Notes under the pieces: generated by a model
Databases searched by the model: none
What the model was told of the DNA's origin: nothing
The model's input: only the letters and a program-made list of their open reading frames with translations
Assembly (NCBI RefSeq): GCF_000938305.1
Contig: NZ_JYMT01000006.1
Coordinates: 186,001 to 250,000, forward strand
DNA: 64,000 nt
Direction of reading: 5' to 3'
From: Bradyrhizobium sp. LTSP885
GTDB lineage: Bacteria > Pseudomonadota > Alphaproteobacteria > Rhizobiales > Xanthobacteraceae
Part shown: one piece after another, positions 56,564-64,000 of the stretch
How the letters are laid out: each line of letters starts with the position of its first letter
How positions within the stretch are numbered: the stretch's first letter is position 1
Made by a program: the position numbers and the translations under genes

Positions 56564-57406
56564 CTACTTGACGGCTCCGAAGGTGAGGCCGCGCACGAGT
56601 TGGCGCTGCGTCAACCACCCAAACACCAGGATCGGGGCTATGGCCAGCGTCGAGGCCGCGGAAAGCTTGGCCCAGAACAGACCTTCCGGACTGGAAAAAG
56701 AGGCGATGAAGGCGGTTAACGGCCCGGCCTTGGCGGCGGTGAGGTTGAGGCTCCAGAACGCCTCGTTCCAACAAAGAATGACGGAGAGCAGCGCGGTGGA
56801 GGCGATGCCGGGTAGAGTCAACGGAATCAGGAGAAGCCGGATCTGCGCTCCCGCCCGCGCGCCGTCCATCCGACCTGCCTCAAGGATCTCGTATGGAACT
56901 TCCTTGAAGAAGGAGTAAAGCATCCACACAACAATGGGCAGGTTCGACAGGGTAAATACGATGATCAGGCCTGTGCGCGTGTCCAGAAGTCCGGTATCGC
57001 GGAACAGCAGATACATCGGCACGAGGACGCCCACCGCCGGCAGCATCTTGGTCGACAGCATCCACAGCAACAGGTCTTTGGTCCTCTTGGTCGGGAAGAA
57101 CGCCGCTGCATAGGCGGCGGGAACCGCGATGGCGAGCCCGAGCAAGGTAGCGCCGAGAGACTCGGCGAGGCTGTTCCAGGCATAGGCAAAATAATCAGCG
57201 CGCTGGTTGACAGCCGCGAAATTTTCAAACGTGGGCGTGAAGAACAGGAGGGGTGGCGTTGTGACCGCGTCGATCTCGGTCTTGAACGAGGCAAGAAGCA
57301 TCCAGAAAATGGGGAAAAACATCACGAGAGCCGATGTCCAACCAACACCCCCTCGCCAGATTGTTGAGGATTTCCCCCGAATTTTAGCCATGACACCCCT
57401 CGTCAA
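56564..57406 (-). CDS. Polyol ABC permease, MalG type
   Basis: 280 aa, six predicted membrane spans. EAA-loop sequence YEILEAGRMDGARAGAQIRLLLIPLTLPGI is clear. Opening GVGWTSALVMFFPIFWMLLASFK is typical of SmoG-like rhizobial permeases. It overlaps the preceding permease stop by 4 bases (57403-57406). Confidence 0.92.
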   Translation of the reverse strand: MTRGVMAKIRGKSSTIWRGGVGWTSALVMFFPIFWMLLASFKTEIDAVTTPPLLFFTPTFENFAAVNQRADYFAYAWNSLAESLGATLLGLAIAVPAAYAAAFFPTKRTKDLLLWMLSTKMLPAVGVLVPMYLLFRDTGLLDTRTGLIIVFTLSNLPIVVWMLYSFFKEVPYEILEAGRMDGARAGAQIRLLLIPLTLPGIASTALLSVILCWNEAFWSLNLTAAKAGPLTAFIASFSSPEGLFWAKLSAASTLAIAPILVFGWLTQRQLVRGLTFGAVK

Positions 57407-58314
57407 TCGGCAAGGTTGCGGGCGACGGTGCGGATCAGGAATGCCGCAACGACGTTAGCGAGAATGATGGCGATCACGCCGGCCGCCGACGCGCCGCCAA
57501 CGTCCCATTGCAGCAGTGCTTTGAGATAGATCAGGTATGTCAGAGTAGTAGTTGCGTTGCCCGGGCCGCCTGATGTCGTGACAAGGATCTCAGCGAAGAC
57601 CGCAAGCAGGAAAATCGTTTCGATCATCACCACCACGGATATCGGCCGGAAAAGGTGGGGAAGCGTGATGAACCAGAACATCGATAGCCCCCTGGCGCCG
57701 TCCAGGTAGGCTGCTTCCATCTGCTCGCGGTCAAGCGATTGCATTGCGGTCATGAGGATCAAACTGGCGAAGGGTATCCACTGCCACGCCACTATGATGA
57801 TGATCGAAATCATCGGTGCTTGCGCAAACCAATCGACAACGCCAAGCCCGAGCGAGCGCGTGATCCACGCGAAGAGCCCGTTCACTGGGTGCATGAGAAG
57901 ATTTTTCCAGATCAACGCGCTGACGGTCGGCATAACGAAGAATGGCGCGATCACGAGGAGACGAGCAATGTTGCGTCCGAAGAAAGCCTCGTCGAACACA
58001 ACGGCGAATAGGACACCAAAAACGATAGTGAGCGAGAGGACAGAGCCCACGAGGACCAATGTATTCCCGATCGAAATCCACAAGGTCTTGTAAAGGAGCA
58101 GAAACTTGTAATTGTTGAAGCCGGCGAAGCCAGAGATCAGAGGGTTCTGCAGATTATACCGTTGGAACGAGAACCACAGGGTCATCGTCAGCGGCACAAT
58201 CATCCAGATCAACAGAAGGCCGACGGCAGGCGCGAGCAAGGCGCCCGTCCGAGGGGCGCGACTATCCTTGGGTTTGAAAACGCCGAACCCGACCTTGGCG
58301 AGTGATGATGTCAT
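57403..58314 (-). CDS. Polyol ABC permease, MalF type
   Basis: About 303 aa from the ATG at 58314; a further 29 arginine-rich codons are open but not plausible. EAA loop REQMEAAYLDGARGLSMFWFITLPHLFRPI, and FPLAVFAEILVTTSGGPGNATTTLTYLIYL-like end. SmoF type. 215 bases follow the binding-protein stop. Confidence 0.9.
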   Translation of the reverse strand: MTSSLAKVGFGVFKPKDSRAPRTGALLAPAVGLLLIWMIVPLTMTLWFSFQRYNLQNPLISGFAGFNNYKFLLLYKTLWISIGNTLVLVGSVLSLTIVFGVLFAVVFDEAFFGRNIARLLVIAPFFVMPTVSALIWKNLLMHPVNGLFAWITRSLGLGVVDWFAQAPMISIIIIVAWQWIPFASLILMTAMQSLDREQMEAAYLDGARGLSMFWFITLPHLFRPISVVVMIETIFLLAVFAEILVTTSGGPGNATTTLTYLIYLKALLQWDVGGASAAGVIAIILANVVAAFLIRTVARNLAD

Positions 58315-58528
58315 CGCGCTGTGGCCAAACTCAAAGTTCGCGCGCTTTCGCGGGCGACGTTGCAGATTGAGCAATCGGAGGCAAAACGGCGTGGTCGCCA
58401 TGAGCCGGACAACGTCATCGATGATCTTTTCGAAATGTCGGTCGGGATTGTGGCCCGACCGAGAGTCTGGGAGGAAACTCGCACGCTATTGAGCGGCATG
58501 GGAGGATACTTACTCCCGCGCGTCGCGC

Positions 58529-59842
58529 CTACTTGATGTAACCGGCCTGTTGCATGGTCTGCGTCGCGTCATCCTGTGCCGATTTCAGGGCCGCATCTAC
58601 CGTCTGCTTGCCGGAGAGTGCCGCCGCGATGTCTTGACCGACGGTCGTGCCCAACGCCGCGAACTCGGGAATGGCCACGAATTGGACGCCGGTATAGGGT
58701 ACTGGGTCCTTGGTGGGATGGGCAGGATCGGCGGAGAGAATCGCTTTCAGCACCATTCCGGCAAAAGGTGCTGCCTTCTGGTAGTCGGGATTGTCGTAGG
58801 TGGACTTCCGGGTACCAGGCGGGACCGCGACCCAGCCTTGCGTTTCGCCAACCAGCTTGACGTAGTCCTTAGAGGTCGCCCACTTCAGAAATGATTTCGC
58901 TGCCGCCTCCTTTTTCGAGGAAGCCGGTATGGCCAACGCCCAGGACCATGCCCATCCCGCGCCATTCGGAGTGACCTCAATCGGCGCCTTGGCGAAACCG
59001 GTCTTGTCGTAGACTTGGCTCTGCTTGGGATCAAAGATACGCCCGGCTCCAGAGGTAGCGTCGATCCACATCGCACAATGGCCGGTCGCGAATGCCGCCT
59101 GATTCTCGTTGAAGCCATTGGACGTAGCGCCCGGCGGGCCGTCGTTCTTCATCAGATCAATGTAGAAGGCGATGGCCTTCTTCCATGGTTCTGAAGTCAA
59201 CTGCGGCTCCCACTTCATATCGAACCATCGGCCGCCGAAGGTGTTCACCAGCGTTCCGAGGAACGCCATGTTCTCTCCCCAGCCCGGCTTTCCGCGTAAG
59301 CAGATTCCATATTGTTCCTTGGATCTGTCCGTGAGCTTGTCGGCGAATTCCTTAATCTGGTCATAGGTCGGTTGCTCCGGCATGGTGAGCCCGGCCTTCT
59401 CGAACAGGTCTTTCCGGTAGAGCGTGAATGAGCTCTCGGCGTAGAACGGCACGGCGAAAAGCTTGGAGTCAGCCGACAGCCCATTCTTCACTGGCTCAAA
59501 AATGTCGGCATAGTCGTAGTCGGCCCCGAGGTTGTCGACCGCGTCGAGCCAGCCCGCTTTGCCCCAGATCGGCGTCTCGTAAGCGCCAATAGTCAAAATA
59601 TCGAACTGGCCGCCCTTGGTGGCGATGTCGGTCGTGACGCGCTGACGAAGCACGTTCTCTTCGAGCACGACCCAATTCAGCTTGTTGCCGGTCGCCGCCT
59701 CCCATCTAGGAGCAAGCTTTTGCATGATGATCATGTCGGAGTTGTTGACGGTCGCGATCGTGAGCGTCTCCGCCCGGGCCGTTCCCAACACGCTGCACAC
59801 TGCTGCAATGACCACCGCAGTACCCGATAGCGCCTGTCTCAT
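58529..59842 (-). CDS. Polyol-binding lipoprotein-like periplasmic protein (SmoE type)
   Basis: Extracellular solute-binding protein family 1, 437 aa from the ATG at 59842 with GGAGGAACGCC upstream. Signal peptide ends near GTARAETL. Segments TIATVNNSDMIIMQKLAPRWE, FDILTIGAYETPIWGKAGWL, FYAESSFTLYRKDLFEKAGL and WSWALAIPASSKKEAA are those of sorbitol/mannitol-binding SmoE. Upstream of its start the frame is open for 128 codons, which is the regulator-side promoter region and not coding. Confidence 0.93.
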   Translation of the reverse strand: MRQALSGTAVVIAAVCSVLGTARAETLTIATVNNSDMIIMQKLAPRWEAATGNKLNWVVLEENVLRQRVTTDIATKGGQFDILTIGAYETPIWGKAGWLDAVDNLGADYDYADIFEPVKNGLSADSKLFAVPFYAESSFTLYRKDLFEKAGLTMPEQPTYDQIKEFADKLTDRSKEQYGICLRGKPGWGENMAFLGTLVNTFGGRWFDMKWEPQLTSEPWKKAIAFYIDLMKNDGPPGATSNGFNENQAAFATGHCAMWIDATSGAGRIFDPKQSQVYDKTGFAKAPIEVTPNGAGWAWSWALAIPASSKKEAAAKSFLKWATSKDYVKLVGETQGWVAVPPGTRKSTYDNPDYQKAAPFAGMVLKAILSADPAHPTKDPVPYTGVQFVAIPEFAALGTTVGQDIAAALSGKQTVDAALKSAQDDATQTMQQAGYIK

Positions 59843-59925
59843 GGCGTTCCTCCGCACGTTTCCACCCCTGTTAATTGCTTTCTTGGTCCGGGATCCCTCC
59901 CGACCAAGCCAGCGTCGCACAAAAA

Positions 59926-59935
59926 GTTCGCGAAC
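59926..59935. promoter_or_regulatory. Short palindrome GTTCGCGAAC before the SmoE-like gene
   Basis: Perfect 10-bp palindrome with a central CG, the arrangement favoured by LacI-type regulators, 84 bases before the binding-protein start and 200 before the LacI start. Confidence 0.4.
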
Positions 59936-59942
59936 GTCAATA

Positions 59943-59954
59943 TCATTCGTAAAG
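59943..59954. promoter_or_regulatory. LacI-type operator candidate 1 (module B)
   Basis: TCATTCGTAAAG fits CRTNYGYAAA seen in module A at 23431 and 23517. Confidence 0.4.
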
Positions 59955-59964
59955 ATATTTCTTA

Positions 59965-59976
59965 TCATATGCAAAG
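59965..59976. promoter_or_regulatory. LacI-type operator candidate 2 (module B)
   Basis: TCATATGCAAAG, the second element of this type in the region, 22 bases from the first. Confidence 0.4.
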
Positions 59977-60136
59977 AACGCTTCGCGGCGCGCCGAACTC
60001 CGATAGACGCGGCGGTTTCGATCGCCAGAGCAAGAGGCGCCATTCGGGTCTGAAGGCTTTTGGTGCTAAGTCCTCCCGAGTTTAGCTCCCGAAAGGAAGC
60101 CTCGGCGTATCCAATAACTCGGGAATTGACGGGAGC

Positions 60137-61168
60137 ATGGTTGTGGCGACGGGCAAGATCAGAACAATGGAGGAATTTTCCGCCGCCAGCGGAATTTCGC
60201 GACCAACGGTTTCGAGGTATTTTCACGACCCCGCTAGCGTTCGCGCCGCCACCCGCGCGCAGATCGAAGAGGCGCTAAAGCGGCTGAACTACCGACCAAA
60301 CCTCTTCGCTGTAAACTTCAATAGAAAGCATCCAAAAACATTCGGCATGATCGTGCCATCCTTGACCGACCCTTTCTACGCCGAACTCGTGGAGCGAGTT
60401 GAACTTCGGGCGCTGCGACACGGATATTGGACAATTGTACTCAACTCTCACGGTGACCGATTGATGGAAACGCGGGCGCTCCAGACTCTCATGTCTCTGA
60501 GAGTCGCCGGCGCGATCGTCGCCCCGCTCGGCGTTCGTTCGGATGGGGCCGCCTTGCATGACCTCGGCAAATCACTTCCCCTGCTATTGCTTGATTCGCG
60601 CCTAGACCCGCGGGCGTCGTTCGTCGGAACGGACAATTATCAAAGCGTCTCGCTGTTGGTGGACTATCTCCATCGCACAGGAGAGCCGCCTTGTTATTTC
60701 GATATGCCGAACGTGAACCGCAACGCCGTTGATCGGCGGCGAGCTTATGTTCTTGCGATGAAAAAATGGGGATCAGAGCCTAAGATCGTCCCACCACCGA
60801 CTCAAAGTTGGGCTTTCGAAGCAGTGGGCTTCGAACAAGCGAATCTAGCACTCGAGGCTGGAGCTCTTCCGAGCCGAACGATCCTATGTGCCAATGACCG
60901 AACAGCATTCGGCGTGATGGCCGCGGCAACTCGGCGCGGCCTTCGCGTCTCACGTGATGTGAATGCGGATCTGAGAGTGGCTGGGCACGATGACCACCCG
61001 CTAAGTCGCTTTGCGACCCCGTCGCTAACCACGGTCGCTCAGGACTTTGATCATATGGCGACCCTTGCAGTCGACATGCTGATCTCGCGCCTCAAGGAAC
61101 CAAAGAAGGAAAACTCCGACAAAATTCATCTTCTTGAAGCAAAGTTGATCATGCGGGACTCGGCCTAA
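60137..61168 (+). CDS. LacI-family regulator (module B)
   Basis: 343 aa. HTH TMEEFSAASGISRPTVSRYFHDPASVRAAT with hinge ALKRLNYRPNLFAVNFNRK, sugar domain FGMIVPSLTDPFYAELVERVE, FVGTDNYQSVSLLVDYLHRTGEPPCYFDMP, and TILCANDRTAFGVMAA. It is a paralogue of the regulator at 22293 with many shared positions including the C-terminus. Divergent from the SmoE-like operon that it presumably controls. A GTG two codons into the frame is an alternative start. Confidence 0.92.
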   Translation: MVVATGKIRTMEEFSAASGISRPTVSRYFHDPASVRAATRAQIEEALKRLNYRPNLFAVNFNRKHPKTFGMIVPSLTDPFYAELVERVELRALRHGYWTIVLNSHGDRLMETRALQTLMSLRVAGAIVAPLGVRSDGAALHDLGKSLPLLLLDSRLDPRASFVGTDNYQSVSLLVDYLHRTGEPPCYFDMPNVNRNAVDRRRAYVLAMKKWGSEPKIVPPPTQSWAFEAVGFEQANLALEAGALPSRTILCANDRTAFGVMAAATRRGLRVSRDVNADLRVAGHDDHPLSRFATPSLTTVAQDFDHMATLAVDMLISRLKEPKKENSDKIHLLEAKLIMRDSA

Positions 61169-61405
61169 GGCAGGCTGTGTTCCCGCTCCGAATATTGCCC
61201 GCGTATTGTTTCATCTGAGGATGTTACTTTCGCTTAACGGATATAGTTCCGACTGTCGGCCGGCCCGAGGTTGCGTCATTGCTCGCAGGATCGGAGGGAC
61301 TGGATGACGTCGCGGAGTGCCTATCACACGCAGCGCCCGCACCCAGGGCCGGGATCACCGATCGCGGCCAGTGCTGCCCCCCTGGCCATGCGAGCGATGA
61401 CCACC

Positions 61406-61657
61406 TCAGCCGCATTTCGTCCGAGCGATCGCAACATGCGCTGCGGTGCCGGTAGTCTGGCTGCTATCGCGAGCTCGCCCGCGCGGGGTCGCCGCTTGCA
61501 TGGCCCCCGGCTTCGTTAACGGTGAGGCTTTGCCATCGATGCCCGCGTAATGAAAGCCAATGCCAGCCGCTACCACGGCAAGACACCAGACGAAATCGCG
61601 TGGCCTGAACCCGAACGCCGGAGGCGCCCGGTCAAAGAATGCCTTGACGGACTTCAT
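61406..61657 (-). CDS. Small putative membrane protein
   Basis: 83 codons, ATG at 61657 with GGAGG nine bases upstream. One hydrophobic segment at about residues 22-40 (DFVWCLAVVAAGIGFHYAG) after a basic start, then a polar tail. No family recognised. It faces away from luxR, and the dyads at 61705-61743 lie 50-90 bases upstream of it. Confidence 0.35.
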   Translation of the reverse strand: MKSVKAFFDRAPPAFGFRPRDFVWCLAVVAAGIGFHYAGIDGKASPLTKPGAMQAATPRGRARDSSQTTGTAAHVAIARTKCG

Positions 61658-61704
61658 ACCGATGCGCCTCCCATTCCGACCGTGATATCCTCCAAGAGCG
61701 ATCG

Positions 61705-61743
61705 CTATTGCATTCTACTGCATGCAATAGTATTCATATGAAT
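61705..61743. promoter_or_regulatory. Two adjoining dyads (9-bp inverted repeat and 12-bp palindrome)
   Basis: CTATTGCAT, 8 bases, ATGCAATAG (61705-61730), immediately followed by ATTCATATGAAT (61732-61743), both perfect. They lie upstream of the small ORF at 61406 and 460 bases before luxR. They could bind the LuxR product or another regulator. Confidence 0.45.
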
Positions 61744-62199
61744 GAATACGCTGCCTGAAATGGGATATAATTTTATAAGGTACTCGCAGCGTCTGACCTG
61801 TAAATGACAAAAGACGGTAGCAACGTTTCAGACGGTCTTCGAAATCTCGGGGCACCAGCACCTTTGATTCCCGAGAATTCCATCGAAGCCTCGGCCAATA
61901 CGCAAATGGGGGGTTTTCTCAATCACAGACATATCCAGTTCGACAGTTCTAGAGTGAGCAAATCGACAACTTCTCTTCGACTCCTCTCTAAGAAACCCGC
62001 CGGATAGTCAATTGCAGCGTACCGACGCCAACCCAACGCCATCGGCAGCCGAACCACCCACCTAGCATCGATGCGAGACTTCAAGATGATTTGCCGCAGA
62101 AAACCGCACCCGTGGAGTCTCTTTTAACCGGTGACGAGTAGATTTCAAAACGTGAGCGGCTAAGAGCTCGATGCGCCATTTGTTCGCGAGCCAGCGACG

Positions 62200-62985
62200 A
62201 TGCGACAGATAAACTCAGATCGCGACCGGTGGCTCAGCCAACAAGCAATATCTCAATATATGCATCGCCTATTCCAGACTTTTGTCGATCATCTATCGGA
62301 CGCGCCGGACCTAGAGGCGCTCCGTGATGCCATGGCCAATGCTGCCGCTGCGCTTGATTTGTCATGTTTCGCGTATCTCATCATACCGGATCGGGCGGGG
62401 GTTCCTCCGAAACTCATATCAAACTACCCTTCGGCTTGGACAACGCGCTATTTGGAATGCCACTACGAACGGCTTGATCCTGTGATTGCTCAAGCGCTGG
62501 GTCATCCAGAAACATTCAAATGGGGCCTTGGATTCAAAGCAGCCGCGCCATCCGAACCGCAGCGGGAGCTGTTTGAGGAGGCCGCTAAGTTTGGTATCCG
62601 CTACGGATTCACAGTCCCGATTCACGATCATCGAGGGCCAATCGCTGCCGTAACTTTCGCCGCCGACGAGCGGCGACCTCGTTTCGAACGGTCTATTATT
62701 GAGCATGAAAGGGTGCTCCAGCTTATGGCAATGTATTTCCATGCTCATGCCAGACGCAAACTTCTTCCCGGGCAAACCATTGACGGCGTTTCATTGTCTC
62801 CGCGCGAGTTTGAATGTCTGGAATGGGCAGCGCAGGGGAAGTCAGCTTGGGACATCGGACATATTCTCGGCATATCTCGGCACACCGCGGCGTTCCATCT
62901 CGGAAACGCTAAGACGAAACTTGGGGTACGCACAGTTATCCAAGCCGTAGCGCGCCTAACGGCGTCTAGATCGACACTAGACTGA
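62200..62985 (+). CDS. LuxR-family quorum-sensing regulator
   Basis: 261 aa. N-terminal autoinducer-binding domain with YLECHYERLDPVI, FKWGLGFK and GIRYGFTVPIHDHRGPIAAVTFA (conserved W, Y, D, W-type positions), and C-terminal HTH LSPREFECLEWAAQGKSAWDIGHIL followed by ISRHTAAFHLGNAKTKLGVRT. Domain order and the luxI gene 92 bases downstream indicate an acyl-homoserine-lactone receptor. Autoinducer side chain cannot be read from sequence. Confidence 0.93.
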   Translation: MRQINSDRDRWLSQQAISQYMHRLFQTFVDHLSDAPDLEALRDAMANAAAALDLSCFAYLIIPDRAGVPPKLISNYPSAWTTRYLECHYERLDPVIAQALGHPETFKWGLGFKAAAPSEPQRELFEEAAKFGIRYGFTVPIHDHRGPIAAVTFAADERRPRFERSIIEHERVLQLMAMYFHAHARRKLLPGQTIDGVSLSPREFECLEWAAQGKSAWDIGHILGISRHTAAFHLGNAKTKLGVRTVIQAVARLTASRSTLD

Positions 62986-63002
62986 CATCGTAGCAAGGCT
63001 CC

Positions 63003-63020
63003 CCTCCGTACTTGCGGAGG
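63003..63020. other. Hairpin between luxR and luxI
   Basis: CCTCCG, six bases, CGGAGG, 17 bases past the luxR stop. No T tail follows. Could be an attenuator or RNA-processing element between the two genes. Confidence 0.4.
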
Positions 63021-63077
63021 ATGCTCCATCGCATCAATTCGCCTTCAATGAGCCAGCTTCAATAGATGGAGATGGTC

Positions 63078-63707
63078 ATGATGCACCTTATCACGCCGAG
63101 TTCTTTCGGTGCTTTCAGCAATGAGATTGCGGAAATGCACCGGCTGCGATATCGCGTGTTTAAAGAACGACTCGATTGGGACGTCCAATTCAGTGGCGAT
63201 ATGGAGATTGACGAATTCGACGCACTTCATCCTGCGTACTTGATCCAGAGGGCAAGCGACAATCGCATCCAAGGCTGTGTCCGCCTGCTCCCTTCGACCG
63301 GCCCCACCATGCTGCGCGATACTTTTCCCGTACTATTGGACGGAACAGCGGCCCCCATTAGTCCGGCCATCTGGGAGAGCAGCCGCTTTGCGCTCGACCT
63401 TCCTCCTGACACGCCGAAAACTCACGGCCTAGCAACCGCCACCTACGAACTGTTCGCGGGCATGATCGAGTTCGGCCTGTCGCGACAGCTCTCCGAGATC
63501 GTCACCGTCACTGACGCTCGAATGGAGCGGATCTTGCGCCGCGCCGGATGGTCCTTACGGCGGATCGGTAAAGCTCACGCACTAGGCAGCACCCTTGCGG
63601 TCGCAGGATATCTTGAAGTTTCAATCGAGAGCCTAGCGCGTGTCCTTGCCGCTGGTGGCCTTCAGGGTCCCGTGCTCTGGGCACCGGTCGCGCTTGCCGC
63701 AGCGTAG
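63078..63707 (+). CDS. Acyl-homoserine-lactone synthase, LuxI family
   Basis: Makes the diffusible signal from SAM and an acyl donor. Conserved core: HRLRYRVFKERLDW with the invariant Arg and Trp, DEFDALHPAYLI (Asp residues), RLLPSTGPTMLRDTFPVLL and WESSRFALD (Glu-Ser-Arg). The ATG at 63078 is favoured over earlier ATGs (63066, 63072) since GGAG ends six bases before it. 209 aa from there, normal for the family. The following 130 bases have no gene. Confidence 0.93.
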   Translation: MMHLITPSSFGAFSNEIAEMHRLRYRVFKERLDWDVQFSGDMEIDEFDALHPAYLIQRASDNRIQGCVRLLPSTGPTMLRDTFPVLLDGTAAPISPAIWESSRFALDLPPDTPKTHGLATATYELFAGMIEFGLSRQLSEIVTVTDARMERILRRAGWSLRRIGKAHALGSTLAVAGYLEVSIESLARVLAAGGLQGPVLWAPVALAAA

Positions 63708-63839
63708 ACAAAGCTACGAACAATGATGGGCCGTCGGACGGGACTGTTCCCTAATGAAGGAGCGGCCCTGTCGTCGGCAGACTGCGTGGCGACAGCCACT
63801 CTATTTGAGTCGTCATCTTTAACTGCAGTGGAGCAAACG

Positions 63840-64000
63840 GTGGAACACAGGGATCACGATTCCAAATCGAAGAATGCGCCCCGTCGTAGCCTAACATCGG
63901 CTGTTGACCTCGTGCATCTTCGATACGCCGTCGCGGCTGCAGATCACGGAAGCTTTCGGCAGGCGGCCGAGGCGTTACTACTTCCGCAAACGAAGTTGAG
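63840..64000 (+). CDS. LysR-family regulator, N-terminal part (runs off window)
   Basis: A GTG at 63840 (GGAG seven bases before) begins a frame open to the window end. After a 20-residue basic lead it reads LVHLRYAVAAADHGSFRQAA then EALLLPQTKL, the LysR helix-turn-helix with scaffold. The effector domain is beyond the edge. It follows luxI in the same direction. Confidence 0.75.
   Translation, partial: MEHRDHDSKSKNAPRRSLTSAVDLVHLRYAVAAADHGSFRQAAEALLLPQTKL

Larger units (their letters stand above)
61169..62199. other. Intergenic region with small ORFs and dyads
   Basis: About 1 kb. It carries one plausible minus-strand small ORF (61406-61657) and the two dyads at 61705-61743. A plus-strand frame at 61804-62007 has no clear ribosome site or family match. 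Confidence 0.3.

Noticed and set aside
63003..63020. Hairpin as a lux box
   Set aside because: It lacks the CTG-N10-CAG type ends of lux boxes, and its position after the luxR stop suits an RNA structure better.
63021..63065. 14-codon leader peptide with GGAGG before luxI
   Set aside because: The GGAGG touches the ATG with no spacer and lies in the hairpin stem, so initiation there is unlikely.

Overview
The window looks like an accessory, decay-rich stretch of an alphaproteobacterial (Hyphomicrobiales, probably Bradyrhizobium-like) genome. The grounds are the families present: a mitochondrial-type aconitase, a rhizobial-type porin, a KbaZ-family protein with a SmoEFGK-like polyol ABC system, single-domain sugar ABC ATPases, XRE-like PAS regulators and a LuxR/LuxI pair. 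No rRNA, tRNA, CRISPR array or intact insertion sequence was seen. All calls were made by eye from the sequence; no database search was run.

1-17.2 kb is a catabolic block. A minus-strand run encodes two PrpF-family isomerases, an intact RidA and a broken RidA, a GST, a porin, an IclR regulator, a threonine-synthase-like PLP enzyme, a GltIJKL-type acidic amino-acid importer and a mitochondrial-type aconitase that leaves the window. A GntR/FCD regulator, trans-aconitate methyltransferase (Tam), an aspartate-dehydrogenase-like enzyme and a DHDPS-family aldolase adjoin it. The combination suggests uptake of an acidic, perhaps tricarboxylic, amino compound that is converted through aconitate to the TCA cycle. 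A 21-bp palindrome lies before the DHDPS gene, a weaker version lies before prpF2, and a perfect copy lies before a truncated DHDPS duplicate at 37.3 kb.

17.2-22 kb holds an esterase, a DUF485-ActP fusion symporter, an MBL-fold hydrolase and a divergent TetR regulator. 22.3-36.8 kb is sugar/polyol module A: LacI, KbaZ-family epimerase/aldolase subunit, zwf, edd, eda (pgl appears deleted), a ketose 3-epimerase, two SDR dehydrogenases, a ribose/xylose-type ABC importer and an AraC regulator. 36.8-39.9 kb contains recombined gene ends, a truncated DHDPS, a RidA relic, an intact DHDPS-like gene and an unusual SDR.

40-52.5 kb is a signalling region: a five-PAS GGDEF-EAL protein, a two-PAS HTH protein and its shrunken paralogue, two tandem chemoreceptors, and relics of LysR, chemoreceptor and CheY genes. 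52.7-61.2 kb is polyol module B: a KbaZ relic, a PfkB (tagatose-type) kinase, two polyol dehydrogenases, a SmoEFGK-like importer and a second LacI. Modules A and B are complementary: each has lost a gene that the other keeps, so tagatose phosphate processing may depend on both loci. The window ends with luxR, luxI and the start of a LysR gene.
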